Shown: in pieces, positions 8,503 through 15,708 of the stretch | How positions within the stretch are numbered: position 1 is the first letter of the stretch | Layout: the number at the start of each line of letters is the position of its first letter | NCBI GenBank assembly: GCA_945861875.1 | Contig: CAMAWC010000013.1 | Coordinates: 1 to 55,557 of the forward strand | Direction of reading: 5' to 3' | DNA from: Bordetella parapertussis | GTDB taxonomy: Bacteria > Pseudomonadota > Gammaproteobacteria > Burkholderiales > SG8-39 | Length of the DNA stretch: 55,557 nt | The notes under the pieces: model-generated | Told to the model about the DNA's origin: nothing | The model's database searches: none | What the model saw: the letters and a program-made list of their open reading frames with translations, nothing else | Position numbers and translations under genes: made by a program

Positions 8503-8579
8503 TTCGACCCCCATGCTCCGCATCATGATCAACCCTAACTGCCCGTTCAGACTCAAACCCCTTTGGACAACGCTTGTCC

Positions 8580-8612
8580 TTGCCGTTCAGTAAAATATCA
8601 CATAACATTCAT
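8580..8612 (+). promoter_or_regulatory. Promoter with embedded operator motif (site b) for the ABC/Mo-hydroxylase operon
   Basis: TTGCCG (8580-8585) and TAACAT (8603-8608) are 17 bases apart. AATATCACATAACATTCAT (8594-8612) differs from the site at 19725-19746 by a single base over 22, including the TAA before it. The reverse complement contains ATGTTATGTGATAT, matching site a. CAAGGAGCCGCA at 8644-8655 is also shared with the region after site c, so the two leaders have common descent. The operon start is about 100 bases downstream. Confidence 0.7.
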
Positions 8613-8668
8613 AGAAACTACAGATAGCATGACACCTCATCCTCAAGGAGCCGCAGGGGTAAAGCGGC

Positions 8669-8713
8669 ATGATTGAGTTTCCTATAGTTTGCCGACTGGA
8701 GAGCTGCACTTGA
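8669..8713 (+). CDS. Possible 14-residue leader peptide coupled to the permease start
   Basis: ATG 8669 follows the ribosome-site-like AAGGAG at 8645, though at a long distance, and reads MIEFPIVCRLESCT before TGA at 8711-8713. The stop overlaps the TTG start of the permease as TTGA, the same geometry as the ATGA couplings further down the operon. It may be a leader that couples translation, or the relic of an earlier gene start. Evidence is limited to this arrangement. Confidence 0.3.
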   Translation: MIEFPIVCRLESCT

Positions 8714-9690
8714 CATCGGAATCAACTTCGGACGATGGCGCGTCAGCCCCCTGCAGGGCCGACTGGCTGCGGCTCAACTGGGATCAGCTGGTGGTCCCGG
8801 CGGTATTCGTTGCGATTCTGCTCGTGTTCTTTGTTATGGACACGAAGATGCTGTCCAGCGCCAACATCACAAACATTCTCAACCAAGTATCCATCCTGGC
8901 GGTGGTGACGGTGGGCGCGAGTTTCGTCATCTTCGTCGGTGGCTTTGACCTGTCCGCCGGCGCGGTGGTGGCCCTGGCGGGGGTGGTCGCCGCGATGGTG
9001 GTGGATCAGACCGGCAGCCTCGCCTTCGGCTTGTGCGCAGGAATCGGCACCGGCGCGCTGGTGGGTATCATCAACGGTGTATTCGTCGGTTACTTGAATG
9101 TCTCGCCCCTGATCGTGACACTGGGGGCGCTCAATATTTGCCGCGGCCTTGCCCTGATTCTGGCCGACGGCGGCGCAATCTACAGCTTCCCCGCATCCTT
9201 CACCGAAATCGGCACGGCGCGTTTGGCCGGCATACCCGTGCTGGCGCTGATTGCCTTCGCGGTGTTTTTCGCTGGTGCGCTGCTTTTGCGCTACACGACC
9301 TTCGGACTCAACCTGTACGCAACCGGCGGCAATCCTACAGCGGCACGCCTGTCGGGCGTGGCCGTAGCGCGGGTTCGCGTGGCGGCCTTCGCGATCTCTG
9401 GTGCCTGCTGCGGCATCGCCGGCATGCTGCTGTGTGCCCGAACCGGCGGCGGGGAGCCGACAGCAGGCTTCCTCTACGAACTCGAGGCGATCGCCGCAGT
9501 CGTACTGGGCGGCGCGGCGCTAAGCGGTGGCGAGGGAAGACTCTGGCGCTCTGTGCTGGGCATACTCCTGCTGACAGTGCTTGGTAACGGGCTGAATATC
9601 GTCGGCGTGCACCCGCACTGGAAGGGTGTGTTTATCGGTGCGATCCTGGTGATCGCTGCGACGCTGGATGCCGTCAAGAAGCGCACGTAA
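8710..9690 (+). CDS. ABC importer permease, RbsC/BPD_transp_2 type
   Basis: This is a polytopic membrane protein of about 326 residues with roughly eight to ten hydrophobic segments. The segment VTVGASFVIFVGGFDLSAGAVVALAGVVAA is the hallmark of RbsC-like permeases, which take up sugars and other small solutes with a periplasmic binding protein. The C-terminal GGAALSGGEGRLWRSVLGILLL is the ATPase coupling region. TTG 8710 was preferred to TTG 8689 because GGAG at 8697-8700 lies at a proper distance. It is the first large gene of an operon reaching 18113 and is followed by its binding protein and ATPase. The solute is unknown but probably the substrate of the downstream flavoprotein or molybdenum enzyme. 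Confidence 0.9.
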   Translation: MTSESTSDDGASAPCRADWLRLNWDQLVVPAVFVAILLVFFVMDTKMLSSANITNILNQVSILAVVTVGASFVIFVGGFDLSAGAVVALAGVVAAMVVDQTGSLAFGLCAGIGTGALVGIINGVFVGYLNVSPLIVTLGALNICRGLALILADGGAIYSFPASFTEIGTARLAGIPVLALIAFAVFFAGALLLRYTTFGLNLYATGGNPTAARLSGVAVARVRVAAFAISGACCGIAGMLLCARTGGGEPTAGFLYELEAIAAVVLGGAALSGGEGRLWRSVLGILLLTVLGNGLNIVGVHPHWKGVFIGAILVIAATLDAVKKRT

Positions 9691-9745
9691 GTAGACATAT
9701 TTTCGAAAACGGAAGTCTTAAAACCCCTACCAAGGAGACCTTGTC

Positions 9746-10714
9746 ATGGATCGACGCAAACTCATCCTCGCCACCGGCGCCGCGTTACCCCTCGCGTTCG
9801 CCGGACGCTTCGTACACGCTCAGGGTCGGCGATTCAAGGTCGGCGTGTCACTGCCGGAAGCGCAGAACCCGTTCTACATCGCCATGGGCAGATCCATTGT
9901 GCAGGCTTTTGGCGCCCAGCAGATGGATGTTACGTTGCTGTCAGCCAATGCGGACGTTAACGAGCAGGTCAATAACATCAACGATCTTGTCGTGGCGCGC
10001 GTGGATGCACTACTGCTCTCGCCGTTGAACACCGAGGGGCCGGCGCCGGCGGTGCAGAAAGCCAAGGCGGCGGGCATCCCGATATTCATGGTGGCCCGCA
10101 CCTTGGACGACAAATACTCCTCGCTGTGGGAGTCCTTCATCGGCATCGACTTCAAGCAGGTCGGCGCAGCAAAAGGCAAGTGGGCGGTCGATTCGCTAAA
10201 GCCGGGCAAGGTAGCGATGCTGCTTGGTCCGGCCGGCGCGTTGGTGATGGTCGACCAGGAACGCAGCTTCCGCGCGGTCGTCGAGCCGGCGGGATTTCGC
10301 GTCGCGTTCTCGCAGAACTCGACCCAGACGCGCGAAAACGGGCTGAAACTCGCTGAGGATGCGCTGGTGGCGCACCGCGACCTTGTTTGCATTTACGCCT
10401 CGAACGACGACTTGGCGCTGGGCGCGGCGCAGGCGGTCAAAGCTGCCGGCTTGACCGGCAAGGTGGCAGTAACCGGATTGAACGGTTCGCCACCTGCGCT
10501 CGCGGCGGTTTACAACGGTGACATGGCTTCCAGTGTGCTGCTGGATCCGGTCGGCTGGGGCAAACTCGCGGCAGACACGGTCGCGGAGTTCTTGAAGAAC
10601 AAGAAGGTGCCGCAACGTTTCGTGTCGCTGCAGTTCAGCATGGTCACGCAGCAGAACGCCTACGATTTGATCCCCCCACCACTGCGCGAGCGCCTCGGCG
10701 TGAAACCGCGCTGA
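9746..10714 (+). CDS. ABC importer periplasmic binding protein, RbsB/Peripla_BP_4 type
   Basis: The 322-residue protein starts with a signal peptide (DRRKLILATGAALPLAF...VHAQ) that has an Arg pair. The mature part reads FKVGVSLPEAQNPFYIAMG, the common first strand of sugar-type binding proteins, followed by VDALLLSPLN, the hinge region, and YASNDDLALGAAQAVKAAG. ATG 9746 follows AAGGAGACCTTGTC. It lies between the permease (55 bases upstream) and the ATPase (31 bases downstream) and completes the importer. Family members bind sugars, autoinducer-2, purines or aromatic derivatives, so the ligand cannot be inferred; the operon argues for an oxidisable heterocycle or similar compound. Confidence 0.92.
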   Translation: MDRRKLILATGAALPLAFAGRFVHAQGRRFKVGVSLPEAQNPFYIAMGRSIVQAFGAQQMDVTLLSANADVNEQVNNINDLVVARVDALLLSPLNTEGPAPAVQKAKAAGIPIFMVARTLDDKYSSLWESFIGIDFKQVGAAKGKWAVDSLKPGKVAMLLGPAGALVMVDQERSFRAVVEPAGFRVAFSQNSTQTRENGLKLAEDALVAHRDLVCIYASNDDLALGAAQAVKAAGLTGKVAVTGLNGSPPALAAVYNGDMASSVLLDPVGWGKLAADTVAEFLKNKKVPQRFVSLQFSMVTQQNAYDLIPPPLRERLGVKPR

Positions 10715-10745
10715 TCCACGACACGAAAATGCCCCACTGACCGCC

Positions 10746-12338
10746 TTGCCCCAGCCGCCTACCGTCGTGACCTCGCCGTCTGCCGTAGCGCAGGTGCCCG
10801 CCTGCCTGGCAGCGCGCGGAGTGTGCGTGCGCTACGGCACGGTGCAGGCCCTGTCGGATGTGTCGGTGTCGTTCCGAGCCGGCGAGGTACACGCGATAGT
10901 GGGAGAGAACGGTGCGGGCAAATCTACGCTGATGCGTGTCCTTGCCGGAGAGGAACAGCCCGACGCCGGCGGTGTGGAGTTGGAAGGCGTCCCGGTGGTA
11001 TTCTCCGGACCGCTGGAGGCGCGTGACCGTGGCATCTCAGTCGTGCACCAGCATTCCGAGCTGGTCGACCAACTCTGTGTTTTCGAGAACATGTTCCTCG
11101 GCCATCCGCCTGTGCGGATCGCGATGGGCCCGTTCAGCATCCCGGACCGTACTGCCATGCGCAGGCTCTCCGCCGACAGGCTGCGCATGTTCGGCATGGA
11201 CGCGCGAGTCGACAGCAAAGTCCGCGACCTTAGCGTCGCCGAACGGCAACTTGTCGAGATTGCACGCGCCGTTGGAACTTCCTCGCGCATTCTGGTGCTC
11301 GACGAACCCACGGCTTCGCTGAGTGCGTCGGAGGCAGACAACCTCTTCATTGCGGTGAGGGCAATGACCGCACAAGGCGCTTGTGTCATCCTGATCGCGC
11401 ACAGTTTGGAAGAAGTCTTGGCGGTGGCCGACCGGGTCACCGTGCTACGCAACGGCCGAACAATCACAACCGTGCCACGTGCCGAGGTGGATCGCGACGC
11501 CCTGGTGAAGTTGATCATCGGTAGGGAACCTGGCACCTACAACAAGCGCGAGCGCGCGACGCAAGCGGGACGGCGCCCGTTGCTCTCCTCGGCCGACCTG
11601 TTGCGTGACCGTGAGGATGCAGGAATCAGGGTTGGGTTCGAACTGGCCGCTGGCGAGATCGTAGGCATCCCCACCTATATCGGCGCCGGCGTGGATAACT
11701 TACTTGCCGACCTCGGCGGATCGGTCCGCGCGAGACCATCCAGCCTGAGTCTCGATGCCACCGACGTTTCCAAAATGGGCATGCGTCAGCGCGTGCGCAT
11801 GGGCATCTGCCTGATCCCGGGCGACGCGATGAAGGAAGGTCTTATTCCCGCCATGTCAATCCAGGACAACATTCTGCTTCCAAGCGCCTGGCGTTTGCAG
11901 ACGCTGGGCGTACTCTCGCCGAACCGCGCGCGCAAGCTCGCGCTGAGGATGATCCGTGCGCTGGACATCCGCCCGGCCGATCCGGAGTGTCCGGTGAAGC
12001 GGCTGTCGGGCGGCAACAGGCAGAAGGTGGTGATCGCCAAATGGCTGGCCGCGGGCGCACGCGTGCTGCTGATGGATGACCCGACCAAGGCTGTGGATGT
12101 CGGTGCGAAAATGGATATCTACCAGCTGATGAACATGGCGGCGAGCGAAGGTGCGGCGATAGTGCTTGTCTCCTCGGAAGTAGAGGAGCTGGTCGCCCTT
12201 TGCGACCGCATCCTGGTGGTTCACCAGGGAACACTGGTGGCCGACTATGACAAGCCGCCATTCGCCAAGGAAACTGTGCTCGGCGCGGTGGTCGGCAGTC
12301 GTTCAGCGCGGGTGCAATACTCGGATCGGGCACACTGA
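10746..12338 (+). CDS. ABC importer ATPase with two nucleotide-binding domains, RbsA type
   Basis: About 530 residues with two tandem ABC domains. The first is complete: Walker A GENGAGKST (residues 53-61), signature LSVAERQ and Walker B LVLDEPTASL. The second keeps a signature, RLSGGNRQKVVIAKWL, but its Walker A region is IGAGVDN with no Lys/Thr, and Walker B reads LLMDDPTKAVDVG, with Asp in place of the catalytic Glu. RbsA-type proteins often have a weak second site; this one is more eroded than usual. TTG 10746 and GTG 10767 are both possible starts and neither has a strong ribosome site. The stop overlaps the next start as TGATG. Confidence 0.9.
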   Translation: MPQPPTVVTSPSAVAQVPACLAARGVCVRYGTVQALSDVSVSFRAGEVHAIVGENGAGKSTLMRVLAGEEQPDAGGVELEGVPVVFSGPLEARDRGISVVHQHSELVDQLCVFENMFLGHPPVRIAMGPFSIPDRTAMRRLSADRLRMFGMDARVDSKVRDLSVAERQLVEIARAVGTSSRILVLDEPTASLSASEADNLFIAVRAMTAQGACVILIAHSLEEVLAVADRVTVLRNGRTITTVPRAEVDRDALVKLIIGREPGTYNKRERATQAGRRPLLSSADLLRDREDAGIRVGFELAAGEIVGIPTYIGAGVDNLLADLGGSVRARPSSLSLDATDVSKMGMRQRVRMGICLIPGDAMKEGLIPAMSIQDNILLPSAWRLQTLGVLSPNRARKLALRMIRALDIRPADPECPVKRLSGGNRQKVVIAKWLAAGARVLLMDDPTKAVDVGAKMDIYQLMNMAASEGAAIVLVSSEVEELVALCDRILVVHQGTLVADYDKPPFAKETVLGAVVGSRSARVQYSDRAH

Positions 12339-13771
12339 TGAGCTTGCATAAACTCGAAGAGAGTATCCGGCGCGAGCTAGCCTACAACGAGTATCCCAGC
12401 CGGCCCTGGGTGTTGCAAAAGCACAACCCGGCCGGGCACGTGTTCGACGTGGTAGTCGTAGGCGGCGGCCAAAGCGGGCTTGCCGCAGCGTTCGGCCTGA
12501 TGCGCGAGTGCGTGATCAACGTGGTCGTACTCGATCGCAGTACCGAGGGCCAGGAAGGCCCCTGGTTGACGTTCGCACGCATGAATACGCTACGAACGCC
12601 GAAGCAGGGCAGCGGACTGGATTTCGGCAATCCCTCTCTCACGCCGCAAGCATGGTACACCGCGCGCTTTGGCGCCGACGCATGGAAAGCCATGGGAAAG
12701 CTTCCGCGCCCGCTCTGGCAGGAGTACTTGGTGTGGTACCGCCGTGTGCTCGGCATCCCGGTGCGCAACGGCGTCGAGGTAACCGACATCCGGCCCGAAG
12801 GCGACATTATCGCCATCGCGACGGCGTCTGGCGAGACTTTGCTCACACGCAAAGTTGTGCTGGCGACCGGGCTGGATGGAAGCGGGCGCTGGTATGTCCC
12901 GCCCGTGGCAGACGGTCTGCCGCCCGGGAGCCATGCGCACACCGATAGCGAGATCGATTTCAAGGCACTGTCGGGTAAGCGGGTCGGCATTATGGGAGGC
13001 GGGGCGTCGGGCTTCGACAACGCTGCGATGGCGCTGGAACACGGAGCCGCCTCGGTGGACCTGTGTGTGCGTATCGCCGAGTTCCCGCGGGTAAATCCAT
13101 ACAAGTGGATCGAATTCTCTGGCTTCCTGGGACATTACTTCGCGCTGCCCGACGAAAAGCGCTGGCGGTTCATGCGCCAGGTGGCACGCATGAATCAGCC
13201 GCCGCCGCAGGAAACGCTATGGCGGTGCACTCGGCATTCGAGCTTCACCCTGCGGACCGATGCGCAATGGCAATCGGCCAAACACAATGGCAAGTCGGTA
13301 GATGTGGTTACGCCCAAAGGTCGGTTGCAGTTCGACTTTCTTATCTTCGCTACCGGCATCACCAACGAACTCGCCTCGCGCAGGGAACTGCGGGGCATCG
13401 CTGCACATGCCGCGCTGTGGCGCGACCGATATACGCCGCCAGCCGGGGATCAGGACGAGTCCATGTCGCGCTCGCCATACCTCGGCCCGGGTTTCGAGTT
13501 CAAGGAACGCACGCCCGGCGGTGCCCCATGGCTGCGTCATATTCACAATTACAACTACGGTGCCACGCTCAGCATGGGCCTGTCGGCTGCATCCATCACC
13601 GGGATGAAGTACGGCGTCCGGCGGCTCGTCGATGGTGTGACCAGAAGCCTGTTCCTGGACGATTCAGACACGCTATTCGGCCAGTTGGCCGGCTACAACG
13701 ATCCGGAGATAACCAGCCTGGGGCCACCACCCACAGATGCCGCGGTGCCGCCGGTCGAGATAAGCGTCTAG
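12338..13771 (+). CDS. FAD/NAD(P)-binding oxidoreductase (flavin monooxygenase-like)
   Basis: The 477-residue protein has an FAD-binding Rossmann motif at residues 40-50 (VVGGGQSGLAAA) and a second dinucleotide motif near residue 215 (VGIMGGGASGFDNAAM), the two-domain plan of class B flavoprotein monooxygenases and related oxidoreductases. FLIFATGITNEL is the conserved ATG motif before the last strand. An N-terminal extension of about 35 residues precedes the first strand. The class B fingerprint FxGxxxHxxxW is not evident, so Baeyer-Villiger activity is not supported. It is cytoplasmic, translationally coupled to the ABC ATPase by a one-base overlap, and followed after 8 bases by the molybdenum hydroxylase genes. 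It likely oxidises the imported solute or an early intermediate. Confidence 0.85.
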   Translation: MSLHKLEESIRRELAYNEYPSRPWVLQKHNPAGHVFDVVVVGGGQSGLAAAFGLMRECVINVVVLDRSTEGQEGPWLTFARMNTLRTPKQGSGLDFGNPSLTPQAWYTARFGADAWKAMGKLPRPLWQEYLVWYRRVLGIPVRNGVEVTDIRPEGDIIAIATASGETLLTRKVVLATGLDGSGRWYVPPVADGLPPGSHAHTDSEIDFKALSGKRVGIMGGGASGFDNAAMALEHGAASVDLCVRIAEFPRVNPYKWIEFSGFLGHYFALPDEKRWRFMRQVARMNQPPPQETLWRCTRHSSFTLRTDAQWQSAKHNGKSVDVVTPKGRLQFDFLIFATGITNELASRRELRGIAAHAALWRDRYTPPAGDQDESMSRSPYLGPGFEFKERTPGGAPWLRHIHNYNYGATLSMGLSAASITGMKYGVRRLVDGVTRSLFLDDSDTLFGQLAGYNDPEITSLGPPPTDAAVPPVEISV

Positions 13772-13779
13772 GAGAGCAT

Positions 13780-14673
13780 ATGTATCCCTCGTCGTTTCGC
13801 TACCACCGTGCCTCGTCACTCGCCGAGGCTTCGGCCGCACTCGCTTCGCTAGGGCCGGACGCCAAGGTCCTTGCCGGCGGACAGACATTGATCCCGCTGC
13901 TGAAATTGCGGCTGCTCAAGCCCACCGACCTGATCGATATCGGACGTGTAAGCGAGGCGCACTTCATCAATGAGGACGCCAGCGGCGTTCACTTTGGCGC
14001 GCTTTCCACGCACGCGGCGATCGGCACCTCGGACGTATCGGCACGCCATCCGATCTTGAGCGACTGTTCACTGGGAATCGCCGACACCCAAACAAGGACC
14101 TTGGGCACCGTGGGGGGCTCGATCGCCGAAGCAGACCCAAGCAGTTGCTGGCCAGCCCTACTTTGCGCGCTGGATGCACAGGTGCGCTGCGTCAGCGCGG
14201 CCGGCGAGCGCACCCAGAGCGTGCGCGAACTGCTGCGCGAACCCTACGCGCCGGCACTGCGGCCAGGCGAATTGATCGCCGCGGTTCACATCGGTGCCGC
14301 CGCACTCGATGGCACCGGCGCGTTCGTCGCATTCAAACGCTGTGCCCCGGCCTACCCGACCGCGAGCTGTGCGCTGCAGATCGCCTTCGACGGAGATCGC
14401 TGCCGTGATGTGCACCTGGCGTTCGGTTGCGTGGCCCTTACGCCGCTGGTTATCGATGCGGCGCCGATACTGCGAGGACGTATCCCGGACCGCGATGCCA
14501 TTGAGGCGGTGGCGAGCGCGGCGTCCGCCTCGGCGCAGCCGCTAGCCGATAACAAGGGCAGCGAAGCCTACAAACGTTCACTGGTGGCGGGACTGGTGCG
14601 CCGCGCATTTTCGGTCATCGAGCAGCGTCGGCGCGGGGAAACTTCATTGCAGACACACTTCTACTATGGCTGA
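13780..14673 (+). CDS. Molybdenum hydroxylase FAD-binding subunit (CoxM-like)
   Basis: About 297 residues. VLAGGQTLIPLLKLRLLKPTDLIDIGR is the first FAD-contact loop, and TLGTVGGSIAEADPSS the second, both typical of the medium subunit of the xanthine dehydrogenase/CO dehydrogenase family. This subunit passes electrons from the iron-sulfur subunit to an acceptor. ATG 13780 follows GGAGAGCAT directly after the flavoprotein stop. The stop overlaps the small-subunit gene by eight bases. The order medium, small, CoxG-like, large differs from the cox order (M, S, L) by the inserted CoxG-like gene. Confidence 0.93.
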   Translation: MYPSSFRYHRASSLAEASAALASLGPDAKVLAGGQTLIPLLKLRLLKPTDLIDIGRVSEAHFINEDASGVHFGALSTHAAIGTSDVSARHPILSDCSLGIADTQTRTLGTVGGSIAEADPSSCWPALLCALDAQVRCVSAAGERTQSVRELLREPYAPALRPGELIAAVHIGAAALDGTGAFVAFKRCAPAYPTASCALQIAFDGDRCRDVHLAFGCVALTPLVIDAAPILRGRIPDRDAIEAVASAASASAQPLADNKGSEAYKRSLVAGLVRRAFSVIEQRRRGETSLQTHFYYG

Positions 14674-15154
14674 ACAACCCATGCACTCGATCAACGTGGA
14701 CATTAACGGACGGATCCACACAGGCCATGTCGAGCCGCGCCGACTGCTGGTCGAATTCCTGCGCACCGACGCGGGCCTGACCGGAACCCACGTCGGTTGC
14801 GATACCAGCTATTGCGGTGCATGCACGGTTTTGCTCGATGGCGAGCCAGTCAAGTCCTGCAGCGTTCTCGCGCTGCAGGCCGATGGCCGCAAGGTCCGCA
14901 CGGTGGAAGGACTTGCTCGGGGCGCGGAGATGAACCCCCTGCAAAAAGCGTTCTCCAAGCACCACGCGCTGCAGTGCGGCTACTGCACCCCGGGATTCCT
15001 GATGGCGGCGACCGCGCTACTCGAAAAGTCGGGCGAGGTGGACGAGGCTGCGGTGCGCAAGTCGCTCGCCGGCAACACCTGCCGCTGCACCGGCTACCAG
15101 AACATCATCACCGCCGTGCTCGCGGCGGCGACAGCACAGGGAAAGACGCGATGA
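14666..15154 (+). CDS. Molybdenum hydroxylase [2Fe-2S] subunit (CoxS-like)
   Basis: The 162-residue protein holds two [2Fe-2S] clusters. Plant-ferredoxin-type ligands are Cys45, Cys50, Cys53 and Cys65 (GCDTSYCGACTVLLDG); the helical C-terminal domain supplies Cys104, Cys107, Cys139 and Cys141 (CGYC and CRCTGY). All eight are present, so the electron path should be intact. The first residues (MAEQPMHSINVDING) fit ATG 14666. The gene overlaps its neighbours at both ends, including an ATGA overlap with the CoxG-like gene, which suggests coordinated translation of the complex. Confidence 0.95.
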   Translation: MAEQPMHSINVDINGRIHTGHVEPRRLLVEFLRTDAGLTGTHVGCDTSYCGACTVLLDGEPVKSCSVLALQADGRKVRTVEGLARGAEMNPLQKAFSKHHALQCGYCTPGFLMAATALLEKSGEVDEAAVRKSLAGNTCRCTGYQNIITAVLAAATAQGKTR

Positions 15155-15708
15155 AACTCCAACTGGACGGTTCCTTCGATGTGGAGGCCACGCCGACAGA
15201 AGTCTTCGCCTTCCTGACCGATCCCATGCGGTTCGCGCCCCTGCTGCCGATGTTCCGGGAACTGCGCGAGGTCGAAAGCCAGCGATTCAAAGTGATCCTG
15301 GAAGTGGGGGTGCCGCAGATCCGAGGCACGGTCGAGGCCACGGTAACCGTGGTGGAGCTGTTGGCCGGGACCCGCGCGAGATACAAAAGTTCGACGCGGC
15401 ATACGCTGGGCATGGCCGATTCGGACATCGGCTTTGAGCTGGCGCCACGAGGCACTGGCACGCGCGTGGTCTGGCGAAGCGAGACGCTGGTGCGGGGAAC
15501 GCTGGCGTCGATCGCCAACGGTATCCTGATGCCGCTTGCCAAGCGGAATGTTCAGGCCATGATCGACGCGCTGCGCACCGCCCTGGGCGGCGGGCCCACG
15601 CAGGCGCAGGCCGGCAACTCACCGGACGATGCGGTCCCGATCGCGCACTCCGGATGGTGGGCGCGATTGCTGGCGGTACTCGGCATGGGGAAAGGGGATT
15701 CGCGATGA
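15151..15708 (+). CDS. CoxG-like protein (SRPBCC fold)
   Basis: The 185-residue protein begins MKLQLDGSFDVEATPTEVFAFLTDPMRF, the usual start of CoxG/SRPBCC proteins, where a helix-grip pocket binds a lipid-like or cofactor ligand. Residues 1-145 make the fold; the C-terminal 40 residues are a low-complexity linker ending in a short hydrophobic stretch (WWARLLAVLGMG) that could anchor it to the membrane, as proposed for CoxG of CO dehydrogenase. It overlaps the small-subunit gene by four bases and the large-subunit gene by four bases. The likely role is recruiting the molybdenum enzyme to the membrane, by analogy only. Confidence 0.85.
   Translation: MKLQLDGSFDVEATPTEVFAFLTDPMRFAPLLPMFRELREVESQRFKVILEVGVPQIRGTVEATVTVVELLAGTRARYKSSTRHTLGMADSDIGFELAPRGTGTRVVWRSETLVRGTLASIANGILMPLAKRNVQAMIDALRTALGGGPTQAQAGNSPDDAVPIAHSGWWARLLAVLGMGKGDSR

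Noticed and set aside
13063..13779. Upstream extension of the CoxM-like frame
   Set aside because: It overlaps the flavoprotein gene in another frame and adds no family sequence; ATG 13780 with GGAG upstream is the natural start.
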